Assembly: GCF_000948395.1 (NCBI RefSeq)
Contig: NZ_JYFN01000027.1
Coordinates: forward strand, 23,004-62,070
Source: Frankia torreyi
Lineage (GTDB): Bacteria > Actinomycetota > Actinomycetes > Frankiales > Frankiaceae
Length of the DNA: 39,067 nt
Reading direction: 5' to 3'
The position numbers and the translations under genes are program-made. Positions 34,098 to 39,067 of the stretch are shown one piece after another (within the stretch, counting starts at the first letter, position 1; each line of letters opens with the position of its first letter). The notes below the pieces were generated by a model. It was not told the DNA's origin and did not search any database. It saw only the letters and a program-made list of their open reading frames with translations.

Positions 34098-34673
34098 CTA
34101 CGGCGTCTCCCGCGTCTCCCGCGTCTCGACCTGTATCCGATGTGCCGCCCTCTCCTGGGCGACCAGTATTCGGAGTGTCTCGATATCGGCAACATCCTTC
34201 GGCCGCCATGGCCGGCCATGGCGCAGGCGCGGAAACTGCTCCTTCATGGCGAGCATGCCAGCGGCACTCATGACTAACATCGCCGTGCCATCGAGCGTCA
34301 CACGCTCTTCACCGAAGGACCCCGGTGGGAATAGCCAGTCAGACCATCGGCCCATGGGCTGACTGAATGACCCGTCTGGCCACCTGTCGAAGTACGCGGT
34401 GCTGAACGGAACATCGCCCCAGGTGAACTCGCAGGATTCCGCTGGCGGCTGGGTCGCCAGAGCCATGGCCCCAGCGTCCGCGAGCGCCACCTTCGATCGC
34501 TCGGCGTGGCGGCGCTCGACCCAGAACTCGACGTCACCGTGCTCGCGAGTGATCCGCCCGATCCTCGCGTCCAGTCCCCAACCTCCGAACAGCCAGGCCG
34601 GGATGCTGACTGCCGGCAGCACCGACAGGACCTTGCGAATGACGCGCAGTTGTCCTTCGGCCCTCTGATCCAT
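34098..34673 (-). CDS. Nucleotidyltransferase, aminoglycoside/lincosamide adenylyltransferase-like
   Basis: 191 residues from ATG 34673, with GGAAGG upstream. SIPAWLFGGWGLDARIGRIT then REHGDVEFWVERRHAERSKV is the nucleotidyltransferase signature (GGWGxDxxxGRxTRxHxD) of ANT(2'')- and LinA-type enzymes; here the second metal-binding position is Glu (GDVEF) where Asp is usual. VTLDGTAMLVMSAAGMLAMK (usually a DxxGxxxL-type helix) and the C-terminal LRHGRPWRPKDVADIETLRI, the HGRPxRPKDxADIxxL motif, confirm the family. It would adenylylate a hydroxyl of an aminoglycoside, lincosamide or unknown compound. Whether it gives resistance is not shown. It is divergent from the next methyltransferase gene. 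Confidence 0.85.
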   Translation of the reverse strand: MDQRAEGQLRVIRKVLSVLPAVSIPAWLFGGWGLDARIGRITREHGDVEFWVERRHAERSKVALADAGAMALATQPPAESCEFTWGDVPFSTAYFDRWPDGSFSQPMGRWSDWLFPPGSFGEERVTLDGTAMLVMSAAGMLAMKEQFPRLRHGRPWRPKDVADIETLRILVAQERAAHRIQVETRETRETP

Positions 34674-34806
34674 GGCCTGATCCTTCCAGAGCTCGTCGAG
34701 GGGAAGGTCGGCCGGCGTCCACCGGTGGTAACCGTGTACCCGCGAAGCCCCTCGACGCCACATAATTCGGTGGCCTGTCTGGAGGCGGATCGATAACCTC
34801 CGTCGA

Positions 34807-35706
34807 GTGATGTACGAGGACCCGCGTGCGTACCTGCTCGGGCTTGAGGGCGTTGCGTTGTTGCGAGCGTTCACCGGAGCGTCGGACCGTGATTTCGTGG
34901 AAGCCCGGATCGCGGAGATTCGCAGAGTGCTCGCTGACGAGGCGTTGGCACACGCAGCAGTGGAAGTCGACCGGGTGGACACGGTTACGGGCTATCGGCT
35001 GTGGTCAGCGACGTATGACGGGCCCAACGGGGCGTTCGACGTCGACGAACCCGTGGTCAAGGAGATCGTGGACTCGCTGCCCGTGGGTGTTGCTCTGGAT
35101 GCCGCGTGCGGGACCGGTCGCTACGCCGAGTTTCTGGCCGGGCGTGGCCATCGGGTTATCGGCGTGGACCGCTCGCCCGACATGCTCGCCCGCGCGCGTC
35201 CTCGGGTGCCGCAGGGCGAGTTCCTGCTCGGTGATCTGCACCAGCTCCCCGTGGCCGACGCCGAGGTTGACTTGGTCGTGTGCGCCCTGGCGCTGACCCA
35301 CATCGGGGCGCTCAAGCCGGTCATGGCGGAGTTCGCCCGGGTCCTGCGTCCGGGCGGTCATCTGGTGATCTCCGACATGCACCCCGAGACCGTGGCGCTG
35401 GGCTCGATTCCCTCCGTCCGCGATGCTGATGGCCGACCTGGACATCTGAGTGCCTACCGGCACCTGATCGGGGATTATCTGCGGGCCGCGCTGGCGGTGG
35501 GACTGCGCGTGCGTCGCTGCGAGGAACCTTCCGCGCCGACCAACGAACCGCCGGGGCCGGCCGACCGAAAAGACACGTTCGGAGCGGTAGGACCGTGGGA
35601 GCTGTGGCCGTGGTGTCTGGACGACATGGTGCCCGAAGCAGCACGAGCCGCCAGGGCCGGTGTGCCGGCGCTGGTCATCTGGCATTTCCAGTTGGCTGAA
35701 TCGTGA
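34807..35706 (+). CDS. Class I SAM-dependent methyltransferase (UbiE-like)
   Basis: 299 residues from GTG 34807 (ATG 34810 follows directly). The N-terminal ~75 residues are helical with RDFVEARIAEIRRVLADEAL, then GYRLWSATYDGPNGAFDVDE. Motif I is VALDAACGTGRYAEFLAGRG, followed by HRVIGVDRSPDMLARARPRV, LGDLHQLPVADAEVDLVVCA (motif II) and FARVLRPGGHLVISDMHPET (post-III). It methylates an unidentified small molecule. The promoter region is shared with the divergent nucleotidyltransferase gene (133-bp gap). Confidence 0.92.
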   Translation: MMYEDPRAYLLGLEGVALLRAFTGASDRDFVEARIAEIRRVLADEALAHAAVEVDRVDTVTGYRLWSATYDGPNGAFDVDEPVVKEIVDSLPVGVALDAACGTGRYAEFLAGRGHRVIGVDRSPDMLARARPRVPQGEFLLGDLHQLPVADAEVDLVVCALALTHIGALKPVMAEFARVLRPGGHLVISDMHPETVALGSIPSVRDADGRPGHLSAYRHLIGDYLRAALAVGLRVRRCEEPSAPTNEPPGPADRKDTFGAVGPWELWPWCLDDMVPEAARAARAGVPALVIWHFQLAES

Positions 35707-35905
35707 CACCACCATCAATGCCGGGGCTTTGATCACGACGATGATCGTGGTGTCGTAAGTCCCGTCAGCGGTCGCCATCCCTCGCCATGTGCGACCAAGG
35801 GGTGGTGCTCCTTGCGGTCGCCCATCGACCGGGCGCGGTCGTGCTCCCGTTCGCACTGGACAAAACGGGTTGCCATCGTCACCGGGCGCCCCTACCGTCC
35901 GGTGC

Positions 35906-36469
35906 GTGAATCTTCGCCGCGAACTGGCCTGTGATCGGGAATCGGTGCGGGACGTCGTCACGCAGGCGTTCGGTGGAGAGCACGGAGCGGTCGTGGCAGA
36001 CCTTGTGGACGACCTTCGCGCCACCATCACGCCTGTTGCTGGCCTCTCGCTTGTCGCCGAGCACGATGGCGAGGTCATCGGCCACGCGATGTTCACTCGC
36101 AGCCTGCTCGACGCGCCTCGGCGGCTGGTCGAGGTCCAGGTCCTCAGCCCGTTGGCGGTCGTACGCAAATACCAGAAGCACGGGGTCGGCTCGGCTCTCG
36201 TGCACCGCGGCCTCGACATCCTCGCCGAGTCCTCGGTGCCACTCGTCTTCCTCGAAGGCGACCCCGACTACTACCGCCGCTTTGGCTTCGTGCCCGGCGG
36301 GGACCTGAGCTTCCGCAAGCCGTCGCTGCGTATTCCGGACGCGGCCTTCCAGGTCGTCACGCTTCCCGGCTATCAGCCGTGGATGACGGGGACGCTGGTT
36401 TACTCGGAACTGTTCTGGCGGCACGACGCGGTCGGTCTCCGTGAGCCCGGGACAGCGACGATCCAGTAG
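35906..36469 (+). CDS. GNAT family N-acetyltransferase (YhbS-like)
   Basis: 187 residues from GTG 35906, where MNLRRELACDRESVRDVVTQ starts the fold; the longer frame to 35789 is Arg/Gly/Pro-rich and unlikely. LSLVAEHDGEVIGHAMFTRS and LVEVQVLSPLAVVRKYQKHG are strands 3-4. VGSALVHRGLDILAESSVPL carries motif A in QKHGVGSAL (Q-x-x-G-x-G). VFLEGDPDYYRRFGFVPGGD is the YhbS-type hallmark (GDPxYYxRFGF). The acceptor substrate is unknown. Confidence 0.9.
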   Translation: MNLRRELACDRESVRDVVTQAFGGEHGAVVADLVDDLRATITPVAGLSLVAEHDGEVIGHAMFTRSLLDAPRRLVEVQVLSPLAVVRKYQKHGVGSALVHRGLDILAESSVPLVFLEGDPDYYRRFGFVPGGDLSFRKPSLRIPDAAFQVVTLPGYQPWMTGTLVYSELFWRHDAVGLREPGTATIQ

Positions 36470-36599
36470 TCCCTCTTTGCGGACATCTGCAACCTGGGGT
36501 CGTACCGATCGTGCTCACGCATGCTCACGCCCTGCTCACCAACACCCCCGAGGGGCGTGCCGCCTACCCGCCGAGGGTTGGAAAGCCCTCGACCCGCTC

Positions 36600-36633
36600 C
36601 GGCCGGTCCGGCGCAAAGGCGCCGGACCGGCCG
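36600..36633. terminator. Strong bidirectional hairpin between convergent genes
   Basis: GGCCGGTCCGGCGC (36601-36614) is perfectly paired with GCGCCGGACCGGCC (36619-36632) around AAAG; one more C-G pair extends the stem to 15 bp. It lies between the converging GNAT and Gln/Arg-rich genes. There is no T-tract. Confidence 0.8.
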
Positions 36634-36647
36634 ACCGACGCCCCCTT

Positions 36648-37097
36648 CTATCGAACTATCCCGCCCGGTTGGTAACCCTGGCTCCGCCACTGCGGGTCCT
36701 GGCGACCAGTACCCGGGTTCTGGCGCCGCCAGTCCTGGCGCCACCCGCCCCTGGGGGTCTGGATTTGGCGGCCCCGGTTCTGGCGATCCTGGTCTTGGCG
36801 GCCCTGGTTCTGGCGCCATCTGGCCTGACGATCCGAGCCCTGGCGAGACCCGCTCTGCCGAGACCCGCTCTGCCGAGACCCGCTCTGGCGAGGCCAGCTC
36901 TGCCGAGACCTCTCCGCACCCTCCCTGTTCTGGTTGCTCCGCTCCCAACCGTCCGTGGCGTGCCACTGGTTTGCGGGCCGCGGCGGAACACGGTCGTCGG
37001 CCCAGGCGCCTGAAGCCAACGGTCCCACCGTCACGCAGACCGCCGCCATGGCGGAAAGGCTGGCGACCGCTGCTTTCCCTTTCAGGGATCTTCCCAT
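36648..37097 (-). CDS. Secreted Gln/Arg-rich repeat protein
   Basis: 149 residues with GACGGGAGAATC before the ATG. The signal peptide is clear: MGRSLKGKAAVASLSAMAAV then CVTVGPLASGAWA, probable cut after AWA. The mature part is disordered and rich in Gln, Arg, Ser and Trp: RQSGS three times, then RQNQGRQDQDRQNRGRQ-type units and WRQDWRRQNPG. The DNA behind RQSGS is five 15-bp units (36841-36915). No family is recognised. Such a cationic secreted polymer could bind cell-wall or extracellular polyanions; this is a guess. Confidence 0.75.
   Translation of the reverse strand: MGRSLKGKAAVASLSAMAAVCVTVGPLASGAWADDRVPPRPANQWHATDGWERSNQNREGAERSRQSWPRQSGSRQSGSRQSGSRQGSDRQARWRQNQGRQDQDRQNRGRQIQTPRGGWRQDWRRQNPGTGRQDPQWRSQGYQPGGIVR
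36841..36915. repeat. Five 15-bp tandem repeats encoding RQSGS units
   Basis: Units at 36841, 36856, 36871, 36886 and 36901, with consensus TGCCGAGACCCGCTC, the first three nearly identical. They encode the RQSGS/RQSWP-type repeats in the Gln/Arg-rich secreted protein on the minus strand. Confidence 0.9.
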
Positions 37098-37533
37098 GAT
37101 TCTCCCGTCATCGAGACTATCGATCGGCTACCTGCAGCGGGAAGGTTAGCCGTGCGTAGCTCCCACCGGACGGATTGCGGCCGGCGTGTTCGCGTCAACG
37201 CCGGCCGGAAAGATTGGGTGGCGAGTTCTCTGTGATTACCATGTGACTTCTCTAAGGCTCTCCTGTGATTCTTGGTAAACCCTTAATGAGGCGGTAGAAG
37301 CGTACCGGGAGCATGCGGAAATCGGCGCAGGAATGGACCGATCCGGACCCACTGGCAGAACACCGCATTCTCGGGCCCGGTCCGGTTCTACGTGCGACGT
37401 CGGCGCGCATCCCAGCAGGCCGGGCCCTCCATCCCCACCATCACTGGCTGCAGCGCTGGATCCGGTCACCGATCGCGAAGATCGGTGCGTGGCATCGGCG
37501 ATCCAGGGGCGGGGCGGCACGGGGCCGGGCGGG
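37098..37533. other. Intergenic region, partly lower in GC
   Basis: No protein-like frame. At about 37210-37300 the GC content drops and CTGTGATT or similar occurs twice (CTCTGTGATTACC, CTCCTGTGATTCTTGG). This may hold the promoter of the minus-strand Gln/Arg-rich gene. I see no named riboswitch. Confidence 0.45.
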
Positions 37534-38622
37534 TCAGTTCCACAGGGCGGCGTGGCTTGAGCCGTCGGGCAGGAGCACGGCGCCCACGACCTGGCCGCGG
37601 TTGTTGAGCGCCACCGGTTCGGCGGAGCCGCCGAGCTGCACGGTCCGGCCGTGGTGCCGGCGGAAGGACGCGGTGCTGGTCGCCACGACGATGTCGCCCC
37701 GGTCGTTGAGGGCGATCGGCCGGGCGAAGGAGCCACCGAAGGTTCCCAGATCGGTCCGGTGGCTCGGATCCCAGAGCAGGACGTGCCCTGCGTCGGTCAC
37801 CGGATCGAACGTCGAGCCGACGATCTGACCGGCGTTGTTGATGGCCACTGCCTCGCTGAGGGCCGCGTCCTCGGGGCCCAGGTCGATGGCGCGGTCCCGC
37901 TGCCACAGCATGGCGTGCGTGTTCCCCGCCGGGTTCGTGGCCCAGCCGACGACGTCCCCGCGGTCGTTGATGTCGACAGCACGGCCGTTCGGGCCGGGCA
38001 GCGGCACCCAGCGGCCGTGCATCCAGCGGGCGAAGTAGTCGTCGTGGTGGTCGTTGCGCTGTACCTCACCCAGGACCCACCCGTTGTCGCTGACCGCGAT
38101 GGCCTCGCTGGTGTGGCCCGTGGGAGCGCCGAGATCGACGGTCCGGCCGTCGCGCCAGCTCATCGCGTGCGTTCCACCGGCGACCGGACCCGTCCCGACC
38201 ACCTGGCCGTGCTCGTTCTGGTCGACCGGGGTGAACCCGGGGTCGATCACGGTTCCGTCGGGACGGATCACGAAGCCGGGCGAGGAGAAGCGACCCGGAA
38301 GCTCACCGGCGATCTGCCCGGCATCGTTGATCAGGAAGGGTGCTCGCGCGGTGTCGGGCAGCGCGGTGAAGGTCCCCCGCGACCAGCGGAATCCATGGCT
38401 GTCGAACGAAGAGCTGTAGCCGGAGCCGACGACGTCCCCGTGGTTGTTGATCGAGGTGGCGCTGTTGTGGGTGATGCCCGGCAGGGCGCCGAGATCGACC
38501 GGCTGCACGGGCCCGGCGGGTGACGCCGCCGCCACCCCGGTCGACAGGACGGTACCGGTCACGGTCACCGCCGCCATCACCGTCGTTGCCGCCGCCACCC
38601 TGATCGCCCGCACCGCACCCAT
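37534..38622 (-). CDS. Secreted HAF-repeat (beta-propeller-like) protein
   Basis: 362 residues. The signal peptide is MGAVRAIRVAAATTVMAAVT then VTGTVLSTGVAAA. The body is about seven repeats with the core AINNxGQIVGxS and W-containing strands: SINNHGDVVGSG, LINDAGQIAGE, VDQNEHGQVVGTG, VSDNGWVLGE, INDRGDVVGWA, INNAGQIVGST, LNDRGDIVVAT, LNNRGQVVGAV. This matches the extracellular HAF family; each repeat begins with a DLG-type strand (DLGALPG, DLGAPTG, DLGTFGG). The function of HAF proteins is unknown. Confidence 0.9.
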   Translation of the reverse strand: MGAVRAIRVAAATTVMAAVTVTGTVLSTGVAAASPAGPVQPVDLGALPGITHNSATSINNHGDVVGSGYSSSFDSHGFRWSRGTFTALPDTARAPFLINDAGQIAGELPGRFSSPGFVIRPDGTVIDPGFTPVDQNEHGQVVGTGPVAGGTHAMSWRDGRTVDLGAPTGHTSEAIAVSDNGWVLGEVQRNDHHDDYFARWMHGRWVPLPGPNGRAVDINDRGDVVGWATNPAGNTHAMLWQRDRAIDLGPEDAALSEAVAINNAGQIVGSTFDPVTDAGHVLLWDPSHRTDLGTFGGSFARPIALNDRGDIVVATSTASFRRHHGRTVQLGGSAEPVALNNRGQVVGAVLLPDGSSHAALWN

Positions 38623-38717
38623 CGACGCCTCCCCAGAGGTGGCCGACCGCCGTCATGCCGTCGGACACTCTGAGAAGTCAGGCAATCACTCTTCGAGTCC
38701 CAGGTAGGGGAGCGACG

Positions 38718-38740
38718 CGCCGACACGCGCGGTGTCGGCG
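38718..38740. terminator. Hairpin downstream of the TauD-like gene
   Basis: CGCCGACAC (38718-38726) pairs perfectly with GTGTCGGCG (38732-38740) around GCGCG. On the minus strand it lies ~80 bp after the dioxygenase stop and ~100 bp before the HAF start. Confidence 0.6.
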
Positions 38741-38819
38741 GTGCCGGAACCGTCGATCTCGTCCATCGGACGGGATGGGGACCGTCGGAGCTGGCGGGGC
38801 GGGCCTGCCGCGCCGTGGG

Positions 38820-39067
38820 TCAGCCGCCGATGACCTTGCGATAGACGCGCGGGCCGTCGTAGTCGTTGACCGCGAAGTGCCAGGTGGCCAGGTTGTCCCA
38901 GATGACGAAGTCTCCGGGCTTCCAGCCGAAGCTGACGGTGTAGTTGGGCGAGGATGCGTGTGCCAGCAGGAACGGCAGCAGGGCCTCGCCCTCGGCCGCG
39001 CCGACGCCGGTCAGCCGCAGCGCCGACGAGCTGAGGAAGAGCCCCTTGCGACCGGTATGGCGGTGGG
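38820..39067 (-). CDS. TauD/TfdA family dioxygenase (C-terminal part, truncated by window edge)
   Basis: Only the last 82 codons are present, reading in from the right edge to the TGA at 38820. HRHTGRKGLFLSSSALRLTG and LLPFLLAHASSPNYTVSFGW are followed by KPGDFVIWDNLATWHFAVND and YDGPRVYRKVIGG. The His in TWHFAVNDY is the distal iron ligand, and the Arg in GPRVYRKV the 2-oxoglutarate-binding Arg, of the TauD/TfdA fold. These are Fe(II)/2-oxoglutarate dioxygenases acting on taurine, alkylsulfates or other small acids. The substrate and start are outside the window. Confidence 0.85.
   Translation of the reverse strand, partial: HRHTGRKGLFLSSSALRLTGVGAAEGEALLPFLLAHASSPNYTVSFGWKPGDFVIWDNLATWHFAVNDYDGPRVYRKVIGG

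Noticed and set aside
33773-34273. Possible small gene downstream of folD
   Set aside because: Codon composition and sequence are not protein-like on either strand and its 3' part overlaps the nucleotidyltransferase gene.

Overview
The window is about 72% G+C by eye, uses GTG starts freely and has actinobacterial families throughout: F420-dependent oxidoreductases, an Rv2578c-type radical SAM protein, DUF402, DUF2510 and a lysyl-phosphatidylglycerol synthase. A Frankia-like or related actinobacterial chromosome fits best. No rRNA, tRNA or other taxonomic marker is present, so this is inference. Layout, left to right. 1-4031 (minus): a TIR / STAND-NTPase / WD40 protein, broken by a one-base frameshift near 1957 and running off the left edge. 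4418-8080: an F420-type luciferase-like oxidoreductase, a TauE/SafE permease translationally coupled to a DUF1634 membrane protein, and a tandem universal stress protein. 8307-12131: a lipoprotein esterase divergent from a TetR regulator (a palindrome lies between them), then a 14-TM drug exporter. 12228-13747: an orphan ParA ATPase overlapping a small SAP-like partner. 14137-17617: an MprF/LysX-type lipid aminoacyltransferase and a rhomboid-like membrane protein. 17778-21518: a decayed defence region. It holds the C-terminal remnant of a BREX-2 PglX methyltransferase (in-frame stops plus frameshifts), a lower-GC toxin/immunity-like pair whose C-terminal domain carries a His/Cys pattern like clan CD proteases, and the tail of an Lhr-like helicase. 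21537-24251: a GNAT, a uridine-kinase-like P-loop enzyme, a DUF402 protein and an F420 PPOX-type oxidoreductase. 24390-27239: a LexA-type SOS box directly in front of an Rv2578c-type radical SAM protein, then an ABC-F ATPase. 27240-28740: a solo TnpB element with end hairpins. 28849-33735: a DUF2510-scramblase protein, a PHB-depolymerase-like lipoprotein, a topology-modulation-type kinase, a methyltransferase and folD. 34098-36469: a nucleotidyltransferase of the aminoglycoside/lincosamide type, a methyltransferase and a GNAT. 36648-39067 (minus): a Gln/Arg-rich secreted protein, a secreted HAF-repeat protein and the end of a TauD/TfdA dioxygenase. How it fits together: most of the window is ordinary accessory metabolism. 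Four items relate to defence or mobility (TIR-STAND-WD40, BREX-2 debris, the toxin/immunity pair, TnpB). The strongest candidates for something under-described are the H294/C332 toxin with its overlapping partner embedded in BREX debris, the TIR-STAND-WD40 gene, and the ParA/SAP-like pair.
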